The notes: generated by a model not told the origin, from the sequence alone. A DNA stretch of 64,000 nt from Azadirachta indica (GCA_022749755.1 CM040453.1:9681368-9745367), one strand, 5' to 3'; shown: positions 37,600 to 51,099, numbered from the stretch's first letter. Translations and numbers: made by a program.

Positions 37600-38670
37600 T
37601 CTGGCCATCTGTTCATTTTCTTTGTCAATGAAAGCTGAGAATAAGTTGCAGCTTTGTTCAGATGATGCACTGTGTGATTGTTGGTTTTGCTGAAAGTAAA
37701 TTAGTCATGAAATTTGTGTTAAGGGGCGTGGGGTACCATTTGGTAGTTAAGAGTTTTCTTTTTAATAATATAAGGGCTTCTAGAATGCATTTGAAGCATG
37801 GTTCTTGACAATTCATGTAAGAACAGGACAAAAAAGACCCAAAAAAAAAAAAAAAAAATCAAAAGACTTCGTTCTTATTATAATGTAATAGTCTTTACTC
37901 CCAATAAAACCAAATACAATGAAATGGAATCCACTATTGTTAATATGGGTATTGGGGCAAGCAATTTGCACAAAATGCAAGGCCTTCTTAATTAGCTTAG
38001 AAAATCAATTGTTAATTTATTGATAGTATATGCTAGAAATCAAATTGTTGTAAAATTGGTACTTGAAAATATAAATATAAGTTAACTTTGTTGCACTTGT
38101 CATTAAATGGGAATGGAAAGGATAGGAAATTGATGCAATTTAATTGGGAAGTTCAAAGTTTGAAATGTCAAGGAGGGGCAGCTGCCAACCCAAAGACTAA
38201 ATTTAAGGCAGGCAAAGCAAAAGCATGCTATGTTGATGATGTTATCCCATTTCCCAAGTATGCATTTGATTTGAATGAATGAATGAAGAAGGCAAATGCA
38301 AAAGGAAAGTCACACGAGGGGAACCGTGACTTTTACTTTTCGCTCCATCTCTGCTTATACACTACACATGGCATTGCTGTTCAATTTGTCTACATACATA
38401 CATACATATAACCTTATCTCTTTCTTTCTTTAAAAAACAATACTTTTCCTTCTTATCTCTTTCCTTCTTTTCTTGCTAGTGATTCGTTGCCATCTCAATC
38501 CCTTTAATGCTTTCTTCTCCTCTCCTCATTCACGAGGTTTCCCATTTTTTAGTTGCTTACTAGCTTTCCTTAGATAAGGTGTATGATTCTATTCTGATCC
38601 TCCTGTCCTGTGTTCATCTGTTGTACCTACAATTTTCTCAATAAGTTAATACAAATTAATGACTAAGCAT
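37600..38670. other. Spacer after the small basic-protein gene
   Basis: No supported gene. The frames at 37798-37995 and 38088-38282 are low-complexity or lack recognisable features. C/T-rich sequence at 38400-38570 resembles a leader or promoter, but no start codon with a supported frame follows. Confidence 0.5.
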
Positions 38671-38675
38671 GCATC

Positions 38676-39925
38676 AACATGATAAAATTTAAAATAATAC
38701 AATAATTCATGTTATAAAGTGTATCCGAAACCCTAATTTGACCTTATTAGCATGATGTGAAACAAAAGGGAAAAGCTAAATAGAAAATCGAAACGTGAGA
38801 GTGGAGATGATGGTGATGCTACCATGAAAAATGAAATAAATTTCGAAAAGCTATCTCTCTCAATTCGTTTGATTGATAGAAAGATGGCACGATTTTATTG
38901 GAAAATCAAATAATATCTTGAATTACAGGTCGAAAGTGATTCCAAGCTGACTCAGATTTTAAATTGAATAATCAATATTCTTAATTATATTTATCTTATT
39001 ACAATTTAATTAATTAATTAATTAATTAATCGTTTTCAAGCGTGACAAATATAAATAAGTACGTTAAAGGAAGAATCTTAAAACGATTTTATGTCGATAG
39101 ATTTTTATATTTAATTAATTAATAGCATAAATTATTAAAATATATTTAATTCTTGATCAAGGTCAAGTGGGTGATATTGATTTATTCTATTTTTCTACGT
39201 CAAACATTGTGGATTGAAAGTGATAGAGATCAATTATATCAATTACTTAAAATTACTTAACCCAAAAGTTTAAATTATTAACTAAAAGTTTATTTAAACC
39301 GTGGAGTATTAAATGTAATTGAGATTAAAATAGTATATGAAATAAGAAATTAGTTGATTATGTCACGTAAAATATAAATGGACCCAAGAGTGTAAAAGTA
39401 GATTGGAATGGATATAAATTTAATAAAATCAAAATAAAAGGTTAATTAAAAAGATTAACCGAAAGATGGATAAATTAAAATATAAACTTAGATATGAATA
39501 TATTGTCATCTTAACGAAACTATTTGATCTAAAAATTATGTTCAATGCTATTATTTGCTAACAAAGATGGGAGGAATTTTAACCTAAAGTATAGTCTATA
39601 TATATATACAAGTCTTGATCAGTAATTAAATGCTATGACTTTCACAACAGTTATAAAATAAAAATATTAAGTATTAATAAAAGAAAGAATAAATTTAAAT
39701 TTCACTAAAAAAAATAAGGTTATTAAATTTTACTTTTAAAATATCGTAAAATTACAACAATTCGAAATAAAGGACATAGCTAGCGTGAAGGAAGAAAAAG
39801 TTTCATCATTTTATAGTACATTCAAATAGTTCTTGGTAGATGCATAGTTTATAATTAACAATGGGAAAGGTGAGAGTAATTCAACAAAAATTTACGGCGC
39901 CCGTGAGCGAGTGCACACACACATT

Positions 39926-39957
<32 letters not shown>

Positions 39958-42900
39958 AAAATCTTTAGGGCAGTCTCACTCTCTTATATTAATTAGCATA
40001 TGAGTTCATATTGAAAGAAATCGAAAGAAAACTTCAGTGGAATTCTAATTTTAGGGTATGGAAAGTCAACCCATGCATTCATTGAATATTAAATGTTAAC
40101 GGTCATCACCTTGTTAAGCAAGAGGGAACATGGGCATTAATACTATTAATTATTATTTTGTAATATATATCCTTAAATTAGATCTCAAAATCCATAGGAC
40201 AGGTAGGGCTAGCTAGAAAGGGGATCGTATACAACGACGCATATGAATGTATTATAAAATTCTTTTAATGTTACTTTGTGTAATTTCTAAGTTATTTCTT
40301 CTAACTTTAAAATTTTTTTTTTTTACACTTTTTTTTTCATCTACTATTTAAATTTAAAATTTTGGAAATGTTGATAAAAATTAGATCATTTCAATAAAAG
40401 AGTTAAAATTTACATGGCATAGTTAAAATTATGCATATTAGATAGATTGAAATTATGGTTGAGATTATCAAATACATGGTATATGTTACATCCCGTATTG
40501 CCAGTAGTGTAAACCTTTGCTAAACCTTGGGTTCTCTTAATTGAATATATTTTGTGTTGAACTTAAGAAAAAGTTGATAATGAGTTGTGTGCTTTGATGG
40601 TACAATATCATTTGATTGTTAAATTAAGGATGTTACATATAACTCTCCACATCTTCCATTTTAATTTATGAATAGTGTTACTTATTTACAATAATATATT
40701 TTCTATTTTTAGAAGAGTAATAAAACCAAATCATATAAAAAATATGGCAACAATATAATAATATCACATCAGATTATATATGACAATATGTATAGACTTT
40801 ATCTATGTAACAATATTGTTAATTTATGTATCATATTTTAAAACAAAAAATTAAAAAAAAATTAAAAATTACACTAGATATTTTAAAATTTTAATATAAA
40901 ATTTAAAATATACAATCTAGTTGACTATATTGCCATATGACTCTCAAATTAATTAGACCTAATGAATTTAATAATAGGAGGGCAAGAAGCGCCTAAAACT
41001 TGCATTGACCTTATAAAAGGATTGAATATTATGTGATTTCAAAGTCAATTTTATTTTTATATAATTAATTAATTAATTAATTAATTAAGAACAAATAAGA
41101 CAAAATCATGGTAGACAATACATGCACAAAAGTGGCTAGTTGCGATTCTATTTAGAAAATGAAATACTAATAAACAAACCGTGTATCTTCGGATGAAGAA
41201 ATCTTGTTCAATAGTTTTTGCCTTCTGTGTGTTGACCATTAATTTGGATTTTATTATTTTTTCAAAGCCTCCAAAGTTGTTTGAACATGAATCCTAACTA
41301 TACTTTGATTTTATATTAATTAGAGTATCAGTTAATGATGACCAAATTTTCCATGGTTACGATTACATGGTGGGCTAATCTGTATATACCTGCTCCACTG
41401 TAGAAAAGACAAGGATATATACCCAAAAATGGGTGTGGAGTAGATAAAGAATTCATATTCTTTCAAACATGCCTTTATTTCTTATATTTATTTAATTTTT
41501 TTTTTTAAAAAGCTTTTAATTTTTATTTTATTGTAATCAAAACGATAAAGGTTAGCTCCTACCTCCTCAAGTATAATTTGAATGATTTGGGACACATTTG
41601 ATGCTCATATATTATTTTATATCGTATTCAAATAATAATATATAAGAGTAGTTTAGTGTTTTTTTTAGTAAAGTTTTTCATACCCATTTTAAACCTTTTA
41701 TAAAAGAAATAATAATAATCAAAATGAGATTCAAATTGTTAAAATAAGTGGTTATTTCGTGTTGTATTCAGAGAATGCTAAAAGATAAGAATTTGGTTTT
41801 TCATGAGTAAAATCTCATTTAAAATTTTTTATAAAAAAAATCAAAATAAGAAAGAAATTGTTAAGATAAGGCAAACTTAAAACCTCATTTTTAACTATTA
41901 TACTTTATATTTTTTAAAAGCATGCCTATTTGGACTTAATGAAAAAAAAAATTTATATAATTTGACTAGACAATATAAAATTTTTTTTTCGTTATAGTTA
42001 AAATTTTACTTTACAATAATTATGAATTAAAAAACTCACACACACGAAGTCGAATTAGCTTTAGTAAAGGCACAAATTTTATGTCCTACATTACAATGTG
42101 TTTGTGCATACTTTACGTTGCTCGGTTAATGGGCTATTTAAAGATGGGCTTGGGAATTCTAGCTCTGGACATTGTATAGAAAACTAGGGCTCAATATTAG
42201 GCCCATCTCTTGGAAGAATTTCGGCTTGTAGTATTAATACGTTATTGATGATTAGAGTAGGTGAAATTTTCTCTCCACTTTTTGCCTAATAATACTCTTT
42301 AGAGAATGAGTGTTGTTGTGTATACAAATTCAGTCTATATAAACTAATTTAACAGTATCATTATCATATATCAATAAGAAAAGATTTATGATAATAAAAG
42401 AAAATAAATCATATGAGAAATATAACAATAACAAACTCTTCTCCATAGTTTTGTATGTATAGAATTCATATAAAAAATTGAATCTTAACCATTATTGTCA
42501 TTAAATGTGCCTTAATTTATATTATTTTATCAATATTATGATTACAAACTTATTGATATAAACTAAGTTAATAATATTGTATTATTGTCATATATATTAA
42601 AATTTTTATTTAAATGTAATAAATGTGTTCACGCTCACAGAAACACAAATATAAGACATGTGACAATAATATAATATTATCATATCAACTTATATATTTT
42701 TTTATAATATTTTACATTTAAAACTAAAATAATCCTCAATTAATTTTTATGCTATTTTCTTTTTCTTCTCCCTTCGATGGTAACATTTAAATCTCCAAAC
42801 AACATAATTTACTAGTTATAACAGTTTTAAGTCCTTATTACACTTCAGTTAGGAATAATAGGGTAATTGAACGCAATATGCAAGGTTTCCTTGTCTTTTT

Positions 42901-43130
42901 TGCTTCAATTAATAAAAAAATAAGTATGTAACATGAGTATATTTATTATTTTATTTATCTATTTTTATAATTTTTCTTAAAGATAAGACTGTAAGCATAA
43001 GAATTTTAATAAATGGGTTACTAATAAATGGAGTGGAAATATCACCACCCTAATAATTATTAAATTTTTATGTCACATAAAATTTTCTTATACTATAGTT
43101 CTCTAATCCTTTTTTAAGATTAGATTTTCT
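38676..43130 (+). repeat. Direct tandem duplication, first copy (about 4.5 kb, non-coding)
   Basis: Collinear with 43183-50160. Anchor pairs: 'acaataattcat...gaaatcgaaacgtgagagt' at 38696-38803 and 43195-43297; 'ttagttgattatgtcac' at 39350 and 44530; 'caatgggaaa' with 'gtgagagtaattcaacaaa' at 39860-39890 and 45070-45100; 'gtaaacctttgctaaacctt' at 40509 and 47252; 'ggaattctagctct' at 42153 and 48923. No gene is visible; all long frames are AT-rich noise. This copy has a (TA)n tract at 39925-39950 and lacks the insertions found in copy 2, so it shows the older arrangement. Confidence 0.85.
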
Positions 43131-43751
43131 ATTATATTATTCAACTTTGCATTACATTTGAAACCTGAAAATTATAACAAAATTAAAAGATAATACAATA
43201 ATTCATATTATAAGGTGTATCTGAAACCTAATTTGACCTTATGAGCATGATGTGAAACGAAAGGGAAAAGCTGAATAGAAAATCGAAACGTGAGAGTAGA
43301 GATGATGAGAACGTGAAAATTGAAATAAATTTCCAAAAGCTCTCTCTCTCTCAATTTGTTTCATTGATAGAAAATTGGCACAAATTTGTTGAACAATAAA
43401 ATAATGTCAATCACAGGTCGAAAGTGACTCCAAGTTGAGTCAGATTTTTAATTGAATAATCAATATTCTTAATTATCTTATTACGATTTAATTAATAAAT
43501 TAATTAATTAATCTTTTCAAGTCTGACAAATGTAAATGAGTGCATTAAGGAAGAATCTTACAAGATCGGATGCGGATAGATTTTATATTTAATTAATTAA
43601 TAGCATAAATTATTAAAATCTATTTAAATATTGATAAAGGTCAAGTAAGTGATATTGATTTATTCATTTTTCTATATCAAACATTGCCGATTGACAGTTA
43701 TACGGATTAATCTTATATCAATTACTTTAAATTATTGAGTATGAAATGTAA

Positions 43752-44493
43752 GTCTTTCTCGACCACATTCCTGTCTTCTCAAACTCTCTGCCTTCAACCC
43801 CCAAAACACAACTCAAATTCGTTGGAGAAAGAGTCCTTTCCCTTTCCGGTGAGATTTCTTTATTTTTCTTTCTTTTTTTTATTTTCTTTTTATTAAAAGC
43901 TGTAAATTTTTACCTAAATCTAAATTTGTAATAGTTGATTTCCATCCTAAATGGAAGTTTTTTCCTCCAATGGTTGTTAATTACCACTCAACTCTTCAAC
44001 TCTATAACTATGGTAGTTTTGGTGTTTTTTTTTATATATTTACGTTGTTTTAATTGTGTTATCTTTCAGATTTAAACGAATGAAGGCTAATTTGAAAAAA
44101 GTTGCACCTATTAAGATTCAGATATTAAAGATTTCATACTATACAACGATTATTGCAAAAAATTTGTTGCAGCAGAGATCAAATAAATCTACTAGAAAAG
44201 TGAAGAATCAAAGAAAAAAGTTGTGAGAGGGTTCTTTTCAGATAAGCTCTTATTTAAAATCTCTTTTTTTTTATTTAAAATAAAGTTTTTCAATTAAGAA
44301 CACCAAAACAAATGGTGTTATGGTTATTTTCCATGATCTTAGGTGTGTATTATAATTTATTTAATCTTTATGCTATAACAAAATTTTTGCAATTTTTGAA
44401 TGAAATTGGGTGTTAATCTACAATCTAAATGTACTGTATGTTTTTAAATGAAATGGAAACGTTTCTTCTGTTTTAGAAAAAAAAAACTCTTAA
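43752..44493 (+). mobile_element. 742 bp poly-A-tailed insertion flanked by 14 bp target-site duplication
   Basis: The 14-base word 'agtatgaaatgtaa' stands at 43738-43751 and again at 44494-44507. Copy 1 of the tandem duplication has this word only once, in diverged form (39306-39320), with nothing inserted. The insert starts with C-rich, leader-like sequence, has a T-rich middle and ends in an A run ('agaaaaaaaaaactctta'). A long target-site duplication and A-rich 3' end are features of LINE-driven retroposition. A 48-codon frame starts at about 44081, without recognisable homology. It may be a retroposed transcript or SINE-like element; no reverse transcriptase is present. Confidence 0.7.
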
Positions 44494-44513
44494 AGTATGA
44501 AATGTAATCCAGA

Positions 44514-44615
44514 TTAAAATAGAATGCGAAGTAAGAAATTAGTTGATTATGTCACATAAAATATTAAAATAGAATGCGAAGTAAAAAATTAGTTGATTAT
44601 GTCACATAAAATATA
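44514..44615. repeat. Two-copy tandem repeat, about 50 bp unit
   Basis: Two adjacent near-identical units beginning 'attaaaatagaatgcgaagt' and ending 'tgattatgtcacataaaat'. Copy 1 of the large duplication has one unit at the matching place, so this is a later local duplication. Confidence 0.85.
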
Positions 44616-45137
44616 AATGGACCCAAAGAGTATTAATTAACAGAGGATCGAAATGCATATAAATTTAACAGCATCAAAATAAAAGGATAGATTAGAAAGA
44701 TTAATTAAAAAAATTGAACAAATTAAAATATAAACCTAATTTTGAGTGTATTATCATTTTAATGAAATTATTTCTATTTGATCAAAAAATTTATACGTTC
44801 AATGATATTATTTTCAGATAAAGATGGGAGGAAATATAATCTAAACTAGCAAGCTTCACAAAATTATATATATGCATGTCTTTATCAGTATTGAGATTTA
44901 AAAAGAATAAATTTTACTAAAAATTAGTATAAATAAAATTTTTAAAAAATTTTATTTTTAAAATACAGCAGAATTATCACAATTGGAAACAAAGGGCATA
45001 GTGTGAAGGAACAAAAAAAGTTCCATCATTTTATAATTGAAATAGTTCTTGGTAGATACATCGTCTACAATGGGAAAAGTGAGAGTAATTCAACAAAAAT
45101 TTACTGCATACATACATTATACATACATACATATATA

Positions 45138-46240
45138 TAATTTATTTTTATTAAGTTCATCATGTGTGTATTATTTGTGATTAGAGATATAATTAATATA
45201 TATTTTTGAATTGTTTATAAATTTAAATTAATTTAAATAGAAATGTTTCATGAATGCTCAAGGAATGTCACACATTTTGTACGTACGTCTAATGAATTTT
45301 AATTTAGAAATGTTTCTCATGTTTCTTTTATCATTGCATATCAATTTTCTTCAGAAATTAATTCGAAAGAAAAGAAAACCCTTTTGAGAGAATTAAGTCT
45401 ACTTTACTTCTATTTTATTGCCTTGAATATTTCACCATGAGGACGGAGGTAATGTATGTGAAATACATACATACCTATACATAGATACATACATATATAT
45501 ATATATATATGCACATACATATATGAAATTTATTTTTATTAGGTTCATCATGTGTGTATTACTTGTGATTAGAGATATAATAATTAATATATATATGTTA
45601 TTCTTTCATGACTAATGAATTCTACTTCAGAAATACTTCTCACATTTTTTTTATCATTTTATATCAATTTTCTTGAGAAATTAATTTAGAAGAAAAGAAA
45701 AAACTTACGAGAGAATTATGTCTACTTTCCTTCTATTTTATTGTCATGGAGCACCAAGCCAATGGAGTTCACGCCAATGTTCACCATGAGCACGGGTTAA
45801 TATATATGAAATACATATATGCGTATACATATATATATATATATGTACAATCATATATGTATATATATACACACATATAAAATTTATTTTTATTAGGTTC
45901 ATTATATATGCACTATTTGTGATTAGAGATATAATTAATATATATTTTTTAACATATTTATAAATTTAAATTAATTTAAATAGAAATGTTTAATGAATGC
46001 TCAAGGAATGTCACACATTTTATACGTGTTATTCTTTCATGACTAATGAATTCTACTTTAGAAATGTTTCTCATGTCTTTTATCATTATATATCAATTTT
46101 TTTGAGAAATTAATTCAGAAGAAAAGAAAATACTTTTGAGAGAATTAAGTCTACTTTCCTTCTATTTTGTTGTCATGGAATCCCAAGCCAATAGAGTTCA
46201 GGCCAATGTTTACCATCATGACGAGGGTAATATATATCTA
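45138..46240 (+). repeat. Three tandem units of about 350-390 bp
   Basis: Units begin with 'aatttatttttattag/aagttc' at 45138, 45527 and 45881. Each runs through 'gattagagatataat', 'gagagaatta' and 'tctacttt', then an AT microsatellite. Units 1 and 3 share the block 'aatgctcaaggaatgtcaca' which unit 2 has lost, so unit 2 carries an internal deletion. A partial fourth copy lies at about 47106-47190. Confidence 0.8.
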
Positions 46241-46522
46241 TTTCATAATATTATATAATTATATATAAATAATCATAATCAATTTTTTTTGTAACTTTTA
46301 ATAACATATATATTTATTCTTAAAGTTTTAATTATATATAAGTAAACTCTACTAACTTAGAATATTATTTATATTTGAAAAATTAATAACAATTTAATAT
46401 ACCCCATAAGATAGTATTATTTTAATTTAATCAAAATATAATATTATCTTTCATTTCAAAATAAAAATTAAATTTCATAATATTATAATTATATATAAAT
46501 AAATCATAAATAATTTTTTTTA

Positions 46523-46543
46523 GAAGAAGAAGAAGAAGAACAA

Positions 46544-46575
<32 letters not shown>

Positions 46576-46579
46576 AGAT
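46523..46579. repeat. (GAA)n microsatellite
   Basis: Nearly uninterrupted GAA units with single-base interruptions, directly visible. Confidence 0.9.
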
Positions 46580-48618
46580 GAAGTAAACATTCGTAATTTG
46601 TTTATTTTTTTATCAATTAACTTTTATTTGATTTGTTATATTCTCATTGAGTCATATTTAAAGTTAAAGGTAAAGTCTTTTTTGATAAAAAATTATTATT
46701 TAACTAGTATTTGTATGAATGTTAATTTTACAAATTCAAAAAATCTCTCAAGCATGTGGTGTACAAGTGATCAAACAAACATTGATGAACGGCTAAAATA
46801 GATATTATAAATTTTCACTATTCTGACCATTTAGACCTCCTTTAATCGCTTTTTTTTCCCTCAAAAATAGATATATCATTTCTTATATCAAAAATTTAGA
46901 GTTTAATAATATCGACAACAATTTATTCCAAGTCAGTTATCAAAGGCGGAACAATGGGTGCTGCAGTTGTGGCACTTGCAATCGACTGCCATTGTTAAAA
47001 TGATTCTAAATTTTAAATCAATTTTAATTAATTTATTATTTAAATATTTATAAATTTTAACTTAATTTAAATTATTTATTAAATTTTTATAAATTAAATT
47101 AATGTAAATAAAATTTATCTTTATTAGATTGATTATGTGTGCATTAATTTTGATTAGTGATATAATTAATATATAGATATTTGATAGATTGAAATTAAGG
47201 TGGGGATTATTGAACATATTGTATATATTGCTTTTTTGTGTTGCTAGCAAATGTAAACCTTTGCTAAACCTTGGATTCCCTTAATTGAATAGATTTTGTG
47301 TTGAACTCTAGTATAAACAGATAATAAATTGTATGCTTAAATTGAGCAATATTACTTGGTTGTTAAGTCCGAACTGTTACAGTATAACTCTCCAAATCTT
47401 CCATTTTAATTTATGAATAGTGCCAGCTATATCTACAAACTTAATTATAGAAATTAATATAATAATGTCATATCATTGCCATAATACATTTTACATTTTC
47501 AGGAGAGTAATAAAAAGAAATCATATAAAATTTGTGATAATAACATAATAATATCGCATCATATTGTATACAATAATTCGTATAATTTTTTTTTATGCAA
47601 TGGTATCACATTTTAAAAATTTTAATATAAAATTTGCATTGATTTTATAAAAGGATTGGCTAAAATGTGATCAAAGTCAATTTTATTTCATATAATTAAT
47701 TACGAACAACTAAGACAATTCATTTTAGAGATGCACAAAAATTGCTAGTTGCTATTCTACTCAGAAAATAAAATAGTAATAAACAAACCATCATTAGATG
47801 AAAAAAATCTTGTTCAATAGGTTTCGGCCTTCTGTTTGTTGACTATTACTTTGCATTTTATTAATTATTTTTTCAAAGCCTCCAAAATTGTTTGAAGATG
47901 AATCTTAACTTGGACTTTGATTTCGTATTAATTAATATCATTTCATGATGACCAAATTTTCCATGGTAATTATGATTAAGTGATGCACCAATATATACGT
48001 CCTCCATTATAGAAAAGTTTATAAATTTAATGGTTTATAGTCAAAATGAGTGTGGAGTAGATATGGAATTTATATTCCTTCATACATGTCTTATTTATTT
48101 ATTTTTGAAAAGTTTATAGTTTTTATTCTATTATGATCAAAATGAGAAAGGCTCCTTGAGCGTAATTTGAGTGATATGACACACACTTGATGCTTTTAGA
48201 TTATCTGTATCATATTCGAGTAATCGTAGGAGATATGGATAAAATTTCTCGTTTTTATGCAAAAAAATTTTATAAAAAATAAATAATAAAAATGAGAAAA
48301 AAATTGTTACAATTGTGAGCCATCTCATAGTGTGCTCAGGTAATAATAAAAAAATAAGAGTTTTGTGTTTTATGGATGAAATTTTTCACCTCTATTTAAA
48401 ATTTTCATAAAAAACATAAATATACAAAATGAGAAATATATTGTTAAAATAGTGCAAACATTAGAGCCGGTTTATAACTTCATACTTTAAATTTTTTAAA
48501 AACACAATTTTAATTTTGTGAAATAAATTTGATTTTATAAAATTTTGACTTGACATAATATGAACTTTTTCTTTTATCAATAGTTAATTATTTTACTTTA
48601 CAATAATTACGAATTAAA

Positions 48619-48880
48619 ACACACCACACGCACACAAAGTTCAACTAGTTTTAGTAAAGGGACAAATATTATGTCCTGCATTGTGTTTGTTCATACTTTA
48701 AACTAACACACACACACACACACAAAGTTGAACTAGTTTTAGTAAAGGGAAGGGACAAATTTTATGTCCTGCATTGTGTTTGTTCATACTTCACACACAC
48801 ACACACACTCACTCAAAGTTGAACTAGTTTTAGTACAGGGAAGGGACAAAATTTATGTCCTGCGTTGCGTTTGTTCGATA
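48619..48880 (+). repeat. Local triplication of an about 90 bp unit with (CA)n joints
   Basis: Three units each start with a CA-rich run, then 'aaagtt(c/g)aactagtttt', 'gggacaaa', 'ttatgtcctgc' and 'gtgtttgttc'. Landmarks lie at 48636, 48724 and 48815. Copy 1 of the large duplication has one unit (about 42034-42118). The CA runs at the joints suggest slippage or unequal exchange. Confidence 0.85.
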
Positions 48881-49560
48881 CTCTACGTTACCAGGTCAAT
48901 GGGCTTTTTTAAGATGGGCTAGGGAATTCTAGCTCTCGACACTTAATAGGGGACTAGGGCTCAGTATAAGGCTGAGGATTTGAAGTTTGTAACATGTAAA
49001 ATTCATATCAAGTTTTCTATCTTGACCATTATTGTTACTAAATGTGCCCCCAACAAAATTTTTATACATTTACATTATTTTATAAACAAGTAGTATTACG
49101 TATATAAATTTATTGATATAAACTAATCTAATAATGTTGTGCTATTGTCATCTCTCTTATATTTTTATTTAAATATAGAAAAGGTGCACGCACGCATAAA
49201 AATAAAAATGTATGTAAGATAAATGACAATAATATAATATTTTTATATCAATTTATATATTTGTTTATAATACTCTATATTTAAAATTAAAATTATCTTC
49301 AATTAATCTTTATAATATGTTCTTTTTCTTTCTCTCTTTAATAGTAATATTAAATCTCCAAATAACATAATTTGCTACTTATGAACAATCTTATTAAATC
49401 TATTGCACATCAATTAGAAATAATAGAAAAACTAAAGGCAAAAAACAATGTTTATTCGTCTTCTTCGTTTCAATTAATAAAAAATAATTATGTAACATGT
49501 GTGTATGTGGTATTTATTTATGTATGTTTATAATTTTTTTCTTAAAGATAACAATGTAAG

Positions 49561-50037
49561 TAGGGTTGGACAAAAAGGCAAAATCGAATTAAATTAAATT
49601 ATTTGGTTTAGTTCAGTTCAATTATTATAACAATTCAGTTCTTATTTTTGAAATTGATTGGTTTGGTTCCAATTCAGTTTGAATAGAAAACCAAACAGGA
49701 TTCAATGTAAAATTTCATTTAATCTCTTAAATTTTATAAAAATAACGAATATATAAAATGTTTATATATTTATATAAATTTACTAAAAAAATAAAAAAAT
49801 TATGATAAATTTTGCAAATTTTATTTTTTCTATAATTTTTAAAAAGTTTAGAGATTTATATAAAAGTATCTTTTAAAATTAGAACTAAAGCTATAACTGA
49901 ATTGTTAAATCCAATTGAAATGAACCGAAACAATCAATTCAATTAAATTCGATTTGGATCTCAAAAATCAAAATTTTATTTTGTTTAGTTTCATTTTTAG
50001 AAAAATCAAACTAAACCCAATTTTGCTTTGACTTAAT
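49561..50037. mobile_element. Dispersed non-autonomous element, about 475 bp, inserted after the tandem duplication
   Basis: Begins 'gtagggttggacaaaaaggc' and ends near 'gctttgacttaat'. The word 'tgtaa' flanks it on both sides. In copy 1 the matching place (about 42990) reads straight through 'gactgtaagcataagaattt', so copy 1 is an empty site. The interior has repeated ggtt(t/c)ggtt-like and rc words shared with 7815-8165 and 60130-60350. No coding capacity. The class (MITE, SINE or other) is not settled. Confidence 0.6.
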
Positions 50038-50160
50038 TGTAAACATACAAATTTCAATAAATGGGTTACAATTACAAACGGAGTGAAAATATCACTAATT
50101 AACTATTAAATTTTTTATATCTCCACATAATAAAATACTTCATAATTATATTACTAACTT

Positions 50161-51090
50161 ATAATACAATTGACTAAAAGATTAACCGATTTTTAATTAT
50201 CTTATCCTTATAACAAATTATAATTACTCTAACCAGAAAAGAAAACTTTATAGTTGCTCCAATACTTTCTTCTGATTTACAAAAGTTTCATACTTTATCC
50301 TTTTAATTATAAATATAAGAAAATTTTTAATTGATTTCTTTTAAATAACTTTTTGAAAAATATTTTTTTTCATATGCACATGTATATATATATATATATA
50401 TTGCGTGTGTGTGTAAAAAACAAACTTCTACATGATTCGTATAAATATGTAATTAATATCGAATTAAAAGAATTCAGTATTTAAGTAATGAAAATTTATA
50501 AATAAATCCACATTTTATGAAATATACATGCACTGTATAAAAATGAACCCAACATCATGTGTACAACATTTCATCCCTTAAACAAACAGTAGCCCTACAA
50601 TTAAACAAATTACACTTTCTGTTGTTTTCGATAGATAACAAATTAGACCAAACAGTTCACAATTCTGACTATTTGTTGTCTTCTAATTGGTAAAAGATTC
50701 ACATACACAAACTAATCTCTGTATGAAAATTAAAATAACAAATACACACATTCCTTTCCTGGCCAAATGATTGGCTTCACTTTGTATCCTAACGTGCCCA
50801 TTTCAATCATTGCACATGCAAGCCTCCCATTGTCTTTGATTCAACACTCACAGCCGCTCAGATGGTTACGTTTTATGTTTAAATATGTACAAAATTTGCT
50901 AAATTCAGAGCACACTGCTTTTAAAATATAATGCCTCCCATGTGTTTGCAGCCTTGCAAGGAATCCACACTGTATTCAATTTCTATCTCTTCCGCTCCTA
51001 CTCTTCTTCTGTATGTATTTGTATAACTTTACAACCAGATACTGCACCTTATTCTACAGTTCCCCACCTTTATATTCTCACCATTCTCTC
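50161..51090. other. Spacer and promoter region of the 112-residue gene
   Basis: AT-rich to about 50700 with an (AT)n and (TG)n stretch near 50387-50415, then GC-richer, promoter-like sequence toward the start codon at 51100. No gene seen. Confidence 0.45.
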
Positions 51091-51099
51091 AACAAAACT

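Larger units (their letters stand above)
43183..50160 (+). repeat. Direct tandem duplication, second copy, enlarged to about 7 kb
   Basis: Follows directly on copy 1. Relative to copy 1 it has gained a 742 bp insertion (43752-44493), a small 50-base tandem repeat (about 44514-44615), a large block with three repeat units (45138-46240) and further unmatched AT-rich DNA to 47190, a local triplication (48619-48880) and a dispersed element (49561-50037). No supported gene. Pairing is lost between about 45140 and 47190 (against 39930-40440 in copy 1). Confidence 0.85.

Noticed and set aside
38088..38282. 64-codon frame
   Set aside because: Short, no family resemblance, no promoter signals; flanks suggest ordinary spacer.
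44081..44227. 48-codon Lys-rich frame inside the poly-A-tailed insertion
   Set aside because: A-rich DNA readily gives Lys-rich frames; no homology recognised, so not called as a gene.
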